A stretch of DNA of 38,258 bases from Klebsiella pneumoniae (lineage in GTDB: Bacteria > Pseudomonadota > Gammaproteobacteria > Ga0077536): contig CAMATU010000012.1 in NCBI GenBank assembly GCA_945861225.1, positions 1 to 38,258 of the forward strand. The letters run 5' to 3'. The position numbers and the translations under genes were made by a program. Numbering within the stretch: the first letter of the stretch is position 1; each line of letters starts with the position of its first letter. Shown here in pieces: positions 30,802 to 38,258 of this stretch. Under the pieces are notes generated by a model, which did not search any database, was not told the DNA's origin, and worked only from the letters and a program-made list of their open reading frames with translations.

Positions 30802-32136
30802 TTAATTACTAAGAATCCGCTCAAGGCTAATGAAATCTTCGTTTATCCGGTTCTCGGAGCGCCTTAAGTCTGCAATTTTCCGACAGGCGTGAATTACAGT
30901 CGTGTGATCTCGTCCCCCAAACGCATCACCTATCTCCGGCAGGCTGTGATTGGTCAACTCTTTCGAAAGCGCCATCGCGATTTGTCTTGGTCTTGCAATC
31001 GAACGATTTCTTCGCTTCGAAACCAGCTCAGAGACTCTCATTTTGTAATATTCGGCTACCGTTTTCTGAATATTCTCAATAGAGACCAGTTTATCTTGCA
31101 GTGCCAACAAATCTTTTAGTGCCTCTCGAGCAAACTCAATGTTTATAGCGCTGCCGGAAAAGTGAGCGTTTGCTTCCATTCGATGCAAGGCTCCTTCAAG
31201 TTCTCGGATATTTGACCGAAAGCGTTTGGCGACAAAAAAAGCCACTTCGTGCGGCAAACTAAGTCCACTACGTTCAGCTTTGCTCATCAAAATAGCCACC
31301 CGTGTTTCCAGTTCTGGTGGCTCGATTGCTACCGTAAGACCCCAGCCGAAACGAGACTTTAGACGCTCTTCGACCCCTGTCACCTCTCGTGGATACCGAT
31401 CACAGGTAAGAACAATTTGTTGCTGACTTTCCAACAAGGCATTGAACGTATGGAAAAACTCTTCTTGCGACCGTTCCTTCCCCGCGAAAAATTGAATATC
31501 GTCAATAAGTAATGCATCGACCGTTCGGTACTTCCTTTTGAACTCATTAATAGAATTGTGCTGAAGAGCCCTAACCATGTCACCGACAAATTTCTCCGAA
31601 TGCATATACTGAACTTTTGCACCGGGTTTATGACTCAACAACAGATTGCCTATAGCCTGCATAAGGTGAGTCTTACCTAACCCAACCCCCCCACAAATGA
31701 AGAGCGGGTTATAGGCTTTGCCAGGATTTTCCGCTACTTGGAGCGAAGCAGCGCGGGCCAACTGATTCGATTTCCCCTCTACAAAGCTATCAAAAGTGAA
31801 ATCCCGCTTTAAACCTTTCGCCGATAGGTTAAATTTAGGAAGGTCTTTGATATTAGTAAGTTGCGACGAACGATTATTAGGAACCTCGTTTTCTAACGGA
31901 GCCATCACGACGAACGCAACCGTCGTTATTTTGCCTCCGGAAAGCGCCTTTGATATTTCTCCGATTTTCGCCCCGTACTTATCACGCACCCATTCGCAAA
32001 CAAATTTATTTGGCGCTGAGACAGTTAAAGTCGCCGCGTGCGTTTCCGCTGAAAGCGGCCGAATCCAGGTGTTGTACTGTTGAGGTGAAAGCTCACCTTC
32101 TAAGATTCGTAAGCAACTCGTCCAAGAAACTGTCAT
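30802..32136 (-). CDS. dnaA: chromosomal replication initiator DnaA
   Basis: 444 aa. Domain I ([21 protein letters not shown]), a short linker, then the AAA+ domain with Walker A GGVGLGKT (149-156) and Walker [11 protein letters not shown] (near 207-216), and domain IV with the DnaA signature [14 protein letters not shown]. It binds DnaA boxes and opens the origin. The ATG at 32136 is chosen because MTVSW begins domain I; an open frame runs on to 32364, over the promoter region and into rpmH, and is rejected. No good ribosome site precedes this ATG. A DnaA box 60 bp upstream suggests autoregulation. The linker is shorter than in E. coli (467 aa). Confidence 0.97.
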   Translation of the reverse strand: MTVSWTSCLRILEGELSPQQYNTWIRPLSAETHAATLTVSAPNKFVCEWVRDKYGAKIGEISKALSGGKITTVAFVVMAPLENEVPNNRSSQLTNIKDLPKFNLSAKGLKRDFTFDSFVEGKSNQLARAASLQVAENPGKAYNPLFICGGVGLGKTHLMQAIGNLLLSHKPGAKVQYMHSEKFVGDMVRALQHNSINEFKRKYRTVDALLIDDIQFFAGKERSQEEFFHTFNALLESQQQIVLTCDRYPREVTGVEERLKSRFGWGLTVAIEPPELETRVAILMSKAERSGLSLPHEVAFFVAKRFRSNIRELEGALHRMEANAHFSGSAINIEFAREALKDLLALQDKLVSIENIQKTVAEYYKMRVSELVSKRRNRSIARPRQIAMALSKELTNHSLPEIGDAFGGRDHTTVIHACRKIADLRRSENRINEDFISLERILSN

Positions 32137-32195
32137 CGGGTAGCGATTTTTATTAGGAAATAGGTCTCGCTTAAGTCTAACGAGCCCTATCAAGG

Positions 32196-32204
32196 TTATC
32201 CACA
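32196..32204 (+). promoter_or_regulatory. DnaA box upstream of dnaA
   Basis: TTATCCACA, exact consensus, 60 bp upstream of the dnaA ATG in the 188-bp rpmH-dnaA gap. It may serve dnaA autoregulation, oriC function or both. Confidence 0.85.
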
Positions 32205-32235
32205 GGATGTTCAGCGGTTCTGCTTCATTCTCAAA

Positions 32236-32265
32236 TTGACAGTATAGATACGGGACAAATATCAT
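32236..32265 (+). promoter_or_regulatory. sigma-70 promoter of rpmH-rnpA
   Basis: TTGACA at 32236-32241 (perfect -35), 18-bp spacer, TATCAT at 32260-32265 (one mismatch to TATAAT). It is about 60 bp upstream of rpmH, consistent with strong expression of a ribosomal protein. Confidence 0.7.
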
Positions 32266-32324
32266 TAGCGGCTTGCCGTAAAGGACATCCATACGGTGCA
32301 ACAGTCCAAATAAGGCCCCTAATA

Positions 32325-32462
32325 ATGAAACGTACTTATCAACCCAGTAAATTAAAACGCGCACGCACGCATGGATTTAGGGCGCGAATGAGTACCAAAG
32401 GGGGCCGCCTAGTCTTGAAATCGCGCCGCGCTAAAGGTCGTGCCCGACTGACGCCGGTGTAG
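32325..32462 (+). CDS. rpmH: 50S ribosomal protein L34
   Basis: 45 aa, very basic. [19 protein letters not shown] and the C-terminal [12 protein letters not shown] are the L34 signature. It is a component of the large ribosomal subunit. AAGG lies about 9 bp upstream of the ATG. It marks the start of the rightward origin-proximal gene run and is followed directly by rnpA. Confidence 0.97.
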   Translation: MKRTYQPSKLKRARTHGFRARMSTKGGRLVLKSRRAKGRARLTPV

Positions 32463-32466
32463 ACAT

Positions 32467-32829
32467 ATCAAAGGCTTCTCAAGGGAATCAAAGCTCAGCG
32501 GTGGCACCGCCTATCTCCGGCTATTTCGGACCGGAAAACGTACCCGCTCTGTTTATTTCAACGTCTTCTCTGGACCGAGTGCCTCAACTAACACAAGACT
32601 TGGTGTGGCGATATCCAAACGCTACATCGCCCGCGCCGTTGATCGAAACCGATTAAAGAGGATTATCCGAGAATCCTTTCGCTTAAATACCCATAGGCTG
32701 ATTTGCATAGACGTCATCGTGCAAGCAAACGCTATCGCTGCCAAGGCCAACTCTGCGAAGCTCTTTATTTGTTTAGACGCGCTTTGGAATGAAGTCTCGC
32801 GAGTTCAGGATAACCTTAAAACCCTCTGA
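32467..32829 (+). CDS. rnpA: ribonuclease P protein component (non-canonical start)
   Basis: About 120 aa if begun near 32467. The RNase P protein core is clear: LGVAISKR, then AVDRNRLKRIIRESFR (the RNR basic motif) and a C-terminal helix with LDALWNEV. Homology runs upstream in the same frame (GFSRESKL, YLRLFRTGKR, VYFNVFS) to about 4 bp after the rpmH stop, matching the usual RnpA N-terminus. No in-frame ATG, GTG or TTG lies between the in-frame TGA at 32449 and the GTG at 32605, which would remove the N-terminal third. ATC at 32467 is the only near-cognate codon. Either a rare AUC start or a sequence error is implied. It processes tRNA 5' ends with the RNA subunit. Confidence 0.85.
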   Translation: MKGFSRESKLSGGTAYLRLFRTGKRTRSVYFNVFSGPSASTNTRLGVAISKRYIARAVDRNRLKRIIRESFRLNTHRLICIDVIVQANAIAAKANSAKLFICLDALWNEVSRVQDNLKTL

Positions 32830-32839
32830 TTTTTTTCCT

Positions 32840-34483
32840 ATGCCTATGGAACAAACCCGACTAATCCTCCTGATAGCATTTAGCTTCATTTCTCTCATGT
32901 TGTGGGAAGCTTGGCAACGAGACTATGCACCGCCTGCGGCCGTCCCATTAACCACTCCAGCCAGCCCCTCGACCGAACGGCCAGACTCAACTCCAAATAT
33001 CGTCCAAAACAGCGCGACCCGAATTGCACCAAATGAACTCAGCAGCAGCGAATCCAATCACACCAATTCTTCTTTCGTCACAGTTGAAACAGATGTTCTT
33101 AAACTCCGAATAAATCTCACTGGTGGTGTTATAGAGCGAGCTGGCCTTGTTCGTTTCCCACTGAACGAAGAGGCAGCTTCGTCGACCTTCAATCTCCTTG
33201 ATAACTCTACTGAACGCTTCTTTGTTTACCAAGGCGGACTTAAGGCGGTGACAGGTGAGAGCGCTGACCATTACGCAAATTTCACCAGCGAAAAAGAGAG
33301 TTTCAAATTAGGTAACAACGACAACACCTTAAAGGTCGCTCTGCATTGGAAATCCCCCGCGGGAGTGAATGTTTCAAAGGTGTATTTGCTAGAGCGCGGC
33401 AGCTATAAAGTTAAAGTCGTTTTTTCAATAGATAACCAGAGCTCGCTAGGCTGGTCATTTAATCACTACGACCAACTTCAAAGAACGCAGCAAGAACGAC
33501 GCCAATATTTTATTCAAACGTTTACGGGAGCTGCTATCTCCTCACCTGCTAAACGTTACGCCAAGTACTCTTACAAAGATCTAACTAAAGAACCTGTAGG
33601 CGAGAATATCGTCGACGGTTGGGCCGCGATTTTGGAGCATTACTTTGTCGCCGCCATTATTCCGCCACCGCAAGAGACTTATCATTACTACTCCACCATC
33701 ATCGGCGAGAGTAATTACGCAGTTGGTTTCTACGGCCCCGCGAAGACCCTAGAAGCTGGCGCGCAGACGAGTGTCGAGAGCAGTATTTTCATCGGTCCGA
33801 AACTGCAGAACCTGTTGGCTAAAGTCGCCCCGGGCTTAGAGCTCACAGTGGACTACGGAATCCTGTGGTTCATCGGTAAAATTCTGTTCTGGACGCTAGC
33901 GAAAATGCATGCGCTTACCGGTAACTGGGGCTGGGCAATCATCCTTTTAACCTGCATTGTGAAAATCCTATTCTTTCCCTTGTCGGCGGCAGGCTACCGT
34001 TCAATGGCGAAAATGCGGGTGGTTCAACCACGCCTTTTGGCGATTCGAGAGCGCTACCAATCCGACCGCACCGCACTGAATCAAGCAATGATGGATCTCT
34101 ATAAGAAGGAGAAAATCAATCCGCTTGGTGGTTGCCTACCAATCGTCGTTCAAATCCCGATTTTCATGGCGCTGTACTGGGTGATTCTGGAAAGTGTGGA
34201 GTTGCGGCAAGCTCCGTGGATTTTCTGGATCCAAGATCTCTCTATTAAAGACCCGTGGTTTGTTCTCCCCATTCTGATGACTATCAGTATGTGGTTACAA
34301 TCAAAACTGAATCCCGCACCGGTCGATCCGATACAAGCCAAAGTGATGCAAATCATGCCTTTTGCGTTCGGTGTTTTCTTCGCTTTCTTCCCAGCTGGGC
34401 TGGTCCTTTATTGGTTCGTGAATAATTGCCTTTCCATCGCCCAACAATGGTCTATCACGCGCGCAGCGGAACGCGCCGCCTAG
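32840..34483 (+). CDS. yidC: membrane protein insertase YidC
   Basis: 547 aa. N-terminal span (LILLIAFSFISLMLWEAW), a large periplasmic domain, then the conserved C-terminal insertase core with GNWGWAIILLTCIVKILFFPLS, GGCLPIVVQIPIFMALYWV, and a final span with FFPAGLVLYWFVNN. It inserts membrane proteins alone or with Sec. The ATG at 32840 (MPMEQTR) is preferred over the upstream frame that overlaps rnpA. It starts 10 bp after rnpA, so yidD, which usually lies between them, is absent here. Confidence 0.96.
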   Translation: MPMEQTRLILLIAFSFISLMLWEAWQRDYAPPAAVPLTTPASPSTERPDSTPNIVQNSATRIAPNELSSSESNHTNSSFVTVETDVLKLRINLTGGVIERAGLVRFPLNEEAASSTFNLLDNSTERFFVYQGGLKAVTGESADHYANFTSEKESFKLGNNDNTLKVALHWKSPAGVNVSKVYLLERGSYKVKVVFSIDNQSSLGWSFNHYDQLQRTQQERRQYFIQTFTGAAISSPAKRYAKYSYKDLTKEPVGENIVDGWAAILEHYFVAAIIPPPQETYHYYSTIIGESNYAVGFYGPAKTLEAGAQTSVESSIFIGPKLQNLLAKVAPGLELTVDYGILWFIGKILFWTLAKMHALTGNWGWAIILLTCIVKILFFPLSAAGYRSMAKMRVVQPRLLAIRERYQSDRTALNQAMMDLYKKEKINPLGGCLPIVVQIPIFMALYWVILESVELRQAPWIFWIQDLSIKDPWFVLPILMTISMWLQSKLNPAPVDPIQAKVMQIMPFAFGVFFAFFPAGLVLYWFVNNCLSIAQQWSITRAAERAA

Positions 34484-34507
34484 CGGTTGATGGGTCATCT
34501 CGGTGCG

Positions 34508-35854
34508 ATGCAAAGTTCTTCTACGATCGCCGCAGTCGCCACCGCCGCCGGCACCGGCGCCATCGGCATTGTAAGAATCTCGGGCAGCAAGAGCGCTGAA
34601 ATTGTTAGTCGCGTGGCCGGTAAATTGCCCGAGCCGCGTAGGGCCTCCCTGCAGACCTTGTATGACGCACAACACGAGCGATTAGACCGTGGTCTGGTTC
34701 TCTACTTCGCAGCACCTGCCTCTTATACGGGTGAGGACATGGTGGAGTTTCACCTGCACGGCGGGCCAGCAATTCTCGCCCGCATGTTGCAGGCCGTTTA
34801 CGCGTTCGGCGCTGAGCCTGCTAGACCAGGTGAATTTACCGAACGCGCCTTTCTGAATGGCAAACTGGATCTGGTGCAGGCGGAAGCCGTTGCCGATTTG
34901 ATCTCCGCCAGTACAGCCCGCAGCCTAAGAGCCGCGAATCTCGCCATTTCCGGTCGCTTCTCAACCGCCATTCGCGCTATCTCGGCTACATTAGTGGCAA
35001 CCCGGTCAAGGCTCGAAGCAATCATCGATTTCAGCGAAGACCTCACGGTCGATGAAATAGCAGCATCGATGTTTGAAACAACGCAAACCCTTCGGCTGCA
35101 AATAGCAGCGCTTCTTAGCAGCGCGCAACAAGGTGCACAGCTGGCACGCGGTTTGCGCGTCGTATTAATTGGGCGTCCCAACTCGGGAAAATCCACGCTC
35201 CTAAATGCCCTATCCGGGCAAAACCGCGCGATTGTGAGTGCAACGCCGGGCACCACGCGCGATGTGCTGCGTGCGGAAGTAAATTTTGAGGGCTTACTCG
35301 TCACCGTGGTCGATACTGCCGGTTTGCATAACACAATCGACGAAATCGAACGCGAAGGAATGCGCCGCGCTTTGGCAGAAGTCGCGACCGCAGATATGCT
35401 CCTTTGTCTCTACGATGCAACGGAGACCAGACCCGAAATATCTGATCTGCTGGCGCCGTCACAAGTACGCCCTTCGGCGCTTATATATGTGCGAAATAAG
35501 ATTGATGCGTGCGGCGAAAGAGCCTCGGTAAAGCTTATCGGCGAGCACCCGGAGGTGAGTATTTCCGCGGTGAACGGTGAGGGGGTAGATACGCTCGCGC
35601 GCGCGATCCTATCGACAATGGCTATCGACATTGAAAGTGACAGTCCGCTTCTGGCGCGTGAGAGACATATAAACGCACTAAAGAAGGCACTTGAGATGCT
35701 TGATTTCTCGTCGACTACCGAATTTCTTTTTGACCCGGTTGAGAGTGCTGAACGTCTGCGCCTGGCCCATCGCTCACTCGGCGAACTTACCGGAGAATTC
35801 ACCAGCGAAGCGTTGTTGGGCGAAATTTTTTCGCGCTTCTGCATTGGAAAATGA
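34508..35854 (+). CDS. mnmE: tRNA modification GTPase MnmE
   Basis: 448 aa (usual about 454). N-terminal STIAAVATAAGTGAIGIVR, the tetrahydrofolate-binding and helical domain, the G domain with GRPNSGKST (near 222), the PGTTRD switch and DTAGL, NKID, and the C-terminal FCIGK with its catalytic Cys. With MnmG it makes the cmnm5 modification of U34. ATG at 34508 fits the family N-terminus; ATG 34490 and TTG 34487 are possible alternatives. mnmG does not follow as it usually does. Confidence 0.95.
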   Translation: MQSSSTIAAVATAAGTGAIGIVRISGSKSAEIVSRVAGKLPEPRRASLQTLYDAQHERLDRGLVLYFAAPASYTGEDMVEFHLHGGPAILARMLQAVYAFGAEPARPGEFTERAFLNGKLDLVQAEAVADLISASTARSLRAANLAISGRFSTAIRAISATLVATRSRLEAIIDFSEDLTVDEIAASMFETTQTLRLQIAALLSSAQQGAQLARGLRVVLIGRPNSGKSTLLNALSGQNRAIVSATPGTTRDVLRAEVNFEGLLVTVVDTAGLHNTIDEIEREGMRRALAEVATADMLLCLYDATETRPEISDLLAPSQVRPSALIYVRNKIDACGERASVKLIGEHPEVSISAVNGEGVDTLARAILSTMAIDIESDSPLLARERHINALKKALEMLDFSSTTEFLFDPVESAERLRLAHRSLGELTGEFTSEALLGEIFSRFCIGK

Positions 35855-35864
35855 TGAGGCCCAC

Positions 35865-36260
35865 ATGTCTGCACTAATCGAGGTCTCGTTTGGAGAATTG
35901 ATCGACAAAATGACGATTCTAGAAATCAAATCTGCGCACATTACCGAGTCCGTCAAGAATGAGAATATTCGAACGGAACTCCAAGCGCTGAATCTTGCGT
36001 GGGACAAAATTCCCCATCTGCTTCGTCTTTCGTCAGAAATCCAACGTGCGCGCGCTCAACTAAAGCAAGTGAATGAGCAACTGTGGGATATCGAGGATGC
36101 GCTTCGCGAATTAGAGCGAGAAAAGCGCTTTGATGCCGACTTTGTTGGGCTTGCTCGGCGCGTGTACCAGATGAACGACGAACGTGCGCGCCTGAAAAAG
36201 TACCTCGATGGGTTGCTAGGATCTCGCTTTAGTGAAGAGAAATCTTATCAACCCTATTGA
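35865..36260 (+). CDS. DUF6165-like protein
   Basis: 131 aa, soluble and highly charged, largely alpha-helical with coiled-coil character in RARAQLKQVNEQLWDIEDAL. The N-terminal IEVSFGELIDKMTILEIKS resembles the DUF6165 family, which I recall next to glycosyltransferase genes. Function unknown. The ATG at 35865 has a GATGAGG site; it is 10 bp after mnmE and its 3' end overlaps the next gene by 29 bp, so it is likely part of a glycan-related operon. Confidence 0.75.
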   Translation: MSALIEVSFGELIDKMTILEIKSAHITESVKNENIRTELQALNLAWDKIPHLLRLSSEIQRARAQLKQVNEQLWDIEDALRELEREKRFDADFVGLARRVYQMNDERARLKKYLDGLLGSRFSEEKSYQPY

Positions 36261-37230
36261 TGTGAGCTCGATCCTCTTTCACACAGCCGAAGATCGACTC
36301 GGTGACGCCCTTATAAAGTTGCCGGCCATTATTGCGCTTAAGAATCAGCGCCCCGATGTGCGATTAATCTGGAGCACCGGGCGCAAACCTAGCGTATTCA
36401 AGCGGGGACTCGCGCCACTGGTCACAGGTTTGATCGATGAAATTCATGAGATATCTGGCTTGGGTTCAAGTTGGTCGCAGATTTTCAGATCCGCTTCGCC
36501 TCATTCCTACGACTGCATTATCGCCAGTGAACAGACGCTCCGCTCGACGCTTGCGCTACGGCGGCTCTCGCACAAGATGTTTATTGCCCCCATGGCAAAT
36601 TTTATTTTGTCGGATATCAGGGCAACTGCGAATTTCTCACAACTTCCCGTGTATCGCCAAACTCAAACTCTATTCGAGTTGGCGATCGGCGAACTGCTCA
36701 GGTTACCCTCTACACTTACGTTGCCAGCTCTCTACATGGAACTCGCGGCGCAATTATTGCCGGTTGGGCCGGAGTACATCGGTTTCGCGCCCGGTGCCGG
36801 TGGTAAGGAGAAATGTTGGCCGCTTAATAACTACCTTGAGATCGCGCGCCGCCAAAAAGCGCACCATCGCGTGCCGGTTTTCTTTCTAGGGCCAGATGAA
36901 CATGCATGGCGCCAGGCCATAGCGACTGGGATCCCAGAAGCGATCTTTCCGGAATATAGTGCTTCTGGCGAGCGGCTGGGCGGCCCGCTATTAACCATCG
37001 CATTGGCGCAAAGACTCCGCGCAAGCATCGCCAATGATTCTGGTGCAGGGCACCTGCTGGCAGCGGGCGGGCAACCACTCATATCGCTCTTCGGCCGTAC
37101 CAACCCTCGGAAATTCGAGCCCCCTTTTGGGTCTCGCCACGTGCTTCAGCCGAGCGCCTTTGGTGGCACTTTGGTCACCAGTATTCCGCTCGAAGAAGTC
37201 GCGCAGTTGCTGGCAAATGTCTGCGGCTAA
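36232..37230 (+). CDS. GT9-family (heptosyltransferase-like) glycosyltransferase
   Basis: 332 aa from a GTG start that lies inside DUF6165 by 29 bp. The GT-B fold of the GT9 family is seen in RLGDALIKLPAIIALK near the N-terminus, FAPGAGGKEKCWPLNNY in the middle and IANDSGAGHLLAAGGQPLISLFG in the donor-binding part. GT9 enzymes usually add heptose to the lipid A core. The nucleotide-sugar specificity cannot be told. The next gene is a second member and overlaps it by 14 bp. Confidence 0.88.
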   Translation: MKRNLINPIDVSSILFHTAEDRLGDALIKLPAIIALKNQRPDVRLIWSTGRKPSVFKRGLAPLVTGLIDEIHEISGLGSSWSQIFRSASPHSYDCIIASEQTLRSTLALRRLSHKMFIAPMANFILSDIRATANFSQLPVYRQTQTLFELAIGELLRLPSTLTLPALYMELAAQLLPVGPEYIGFAPGAGGKEKCWPLNNYLEIARRQKAHHRVPVFFLGPDEHAWRQAIATGIPEAIFPEYSASGERLGGPLLTIALAQRLRASIANDSGAGHLLAAGGQPLISLFGRTNPRKFEPPFGSRHVLQPSAFGGTLVTSIPLEEVAQLLANVCG

Positions 37231-38149
37231 CCCAGCGAGCCAGCCGCGTGTCCTGTTTATCACGCTGAGCAACATTGGCGATCTGATCTTAACCACGCCT
37301 GCTCTGCAAGCGTTGCATGCCGCCTATCCCGATCATCTTATCGACATCGTTGCGGATACGCGCTCTAGCGATTTACTGCGTGCCTGCCCGTATCTCGGCA
37401 CGCTCTACCATCGGCACAAAGCGCGCGGCCTACGCGACATCATGGAACTCATCTTGACCTTGCGTGCGCGGTACTACACCGCCATCGTAGATCTACGCAC
37501 CGATTTTCTGCCCTTGCTGCTGAAGGGTTCGCAACGGACCATTCGATGGCGACGCCCCGCCCATGGTCCGCACGCCGCTGAGCAACATCTCGCGATTGCG
37601 TCGCGGGTTTTACAGGGTAACTTCAGCGTACCCGAGACGACAATTTGGTTGGCCCCGGCGGATATAGAATTCGCGCGCAAGCTGATGGCGCCGTTTACCG
37701 CAAGTCGCTGGTTGGCATTGGCCCCAGGCGCGAACTGGCCAGGCAAAATCTGGCCGGCGAGATACTTCTCTGAGCTTATTAACGGAATTGCAGATGAGTT
37801 TTCTGCAGTAATGATTCTTGGCGGTGGTTCAGATCGAACAGTCGCTGACTCGCTCAAAGCACATTGCCTGCTTCCTTGTTTAAATGTGGCGGGCTCGACT
37901 TCACTCACGCAGGCGGCGGCCTTGCTGGATCACGCAGCAGCATTTGTCGGCAACGACTCCGGTCTTGGTCACCTGGCAGCCGCGCGCAAGGTGCCCACGC
38001 TCACCTTGTTTGGACCAGGTCGACCCGAACGGTATTGCCCCTGGGGCAGCAAGGCCAGAATAGTCAGAGCGCCCAACCAGGATCTAAGTGCGTTAACTCC
38101 GCAGCTTGTCGAAGCAGCGTTGCGCGCCATCTGTGTTATCTCGAAATAA
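37217..38149 (+). CDS. GT9-family (lipopolysaccharide heptosyltransferase-like) glycosyltransferase
   Basis: 310 aa. VLFITLSNIGDLILTTPALQA at the N-terminus, LAPGANWPGKIWPARYFSEL in the middle and FVGNDSGLGHLAAARKVPTLTLFGPG in the C-terminal domain are typical of GT9. It probably works in LPS core assembly at the inner-membrane cytoplasmic face. The ATG at 37217 overlaps the end of the previous gene; a longer upstream frame is non-homologous and rejected. Whether this pair is waaC/waaF-like cannot be decided. Confidence 0.9.
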   Translation: MSAANPASQPRVLFITLSNIGDLILTTPALQALHAAYPDHLIDIVADTRSSDLLRACPYLGTLYHRHKARGLRDIMELILTLRARYYTAIVDLRTDFLPLLLKGSQRTIRWRRPAHGPHAAEQHLAIASRVLQGNFSVPETTIWLAPADIEFARKLMAPFTASRWLALAPGANWPGKIWPARYFSELINGIADEFSAVMILGGGSDRTVADSLKAHCLLPCLNVAGSTSLTQAAALLDHAAAFVGNDSGLGHLAAARKVPTLTLFGPGRPERYCPWGSKARIVRAPNQDLSALTPQLVEAALRAICVISK

Positions 38150-38216
38150 TTCGCGGTAACTGGCAGCTACGCTGTCTCGCTTCGCGATATCATATCGGCG
38201 ACGGATTAACGAAACG

Positions 38217-38258
38217 CTGGCAGCCGCGGACTTGGGACCGCCCTACTGCGGCGGCCCC
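38217..38258. repeat. second copy of the dispersed inverted-repeat element (cut by window end)
   Basis: 38217-38254 matches the reverse complement of 25958-25995 at 33 of 38 bases, including the end arm with the shared AGCCGCGGACTT. The element continues past the window end, so its other arm is not visible. It lies about 70 bp downstream of the last glycosyltransferase stop. The 38150-38216 stretch holds nothing I can identify. Confidence 0.75.

Noticed and set aside
32137..32364. N-terminal extension of dnaA by 76 codons
   Set aside because: It crosses the promoter region, a DnaA box and the rpmH start, and adds no DnaA homology before MTVSW.

Overview
The window reads as a chromosomal segment of a gammaproteobacterium, spanning its replication-origin region. 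Evidence: an origin block gyrB-recF-dnaN-dnaA | rpmH-rnpA-yidC-mnmE; an aa3-type cytochrome c oxidase operon with its copper and haem assembly genes; a biotin block bioB-F-C-D; and a ggt / ferredoxin / coaD / rsmD / M16-M16 / ftsY / rpoH neighbourhood. From memory, these blocks resemble the corresponding Pseudomonas loci, but the species is not identifiable here and the blocks are joined and trimmed differently: ftsEX, bioH, yidD and mnmG are missing from their usual places.

Layout. 1-175 is a nested inverted-repeat (REP/BIME-like) element. 233-3933 (+) is a four-gene accessory operon (luciferase-like oxidoreductase, VOC-fold protein, amidohydrolase, SDR), probably catabolic. 3959-9774 (-) holds ggt, a 4Fe-4S ferredoxin, coaD, rsmD and two M16-family peptidase genes, several translationally coupled. 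ftsY (+) diverges from them. An unrecognised HExxH protein (-) lies between ftsY and rpoH, and a perfect CIRCE operator sits just upstream of rpoH. 12289-20670 (-) is the respiratory region: coxB, coxA, a 37-aa small protein, ctaG, coxC, then SURF1, a SCO-like protein, ctaA, ctaB and a membrane protein, with a DUF2909 gene (+) inside. 20840-25067 (-) holds DUF2244, bioD, bioC, bioF and bioB; comF (+) diverges from bioB.

25999-32136 (-) is gyrB, recF, dnaN and dnaA. From 32325 all genes run on the + strand (rpmH, rnpA, yidC, mnmE, DUF6165, two GT9 glycosyltransferases). The strand switch, consensus DnaA boxes on both sides of dnaA, an AT-rich dnaA-dnaN intergenic region and two parS-like sites inside recF mark this as the origin and centromere region. 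Base composition is visibly more AT-rich from about 25.1 to 34 kb than on either side.

Most of the window is housekeeping. The points most worth checking are the CIRCE operator (with a possible sigma-E-type promoter) in front of rpoH, the parS pair in recF, an rnpA reading frame with no ATG/GTG/TTG start, and a dispersed inverted-repeat element present once complete (25828-25996) and once cut off by the window end (38217-38258). I saw no tRNA, rRNA, CRISPR array, integrase or intact transposase. No stretch without a gene exceeds 300 bases.
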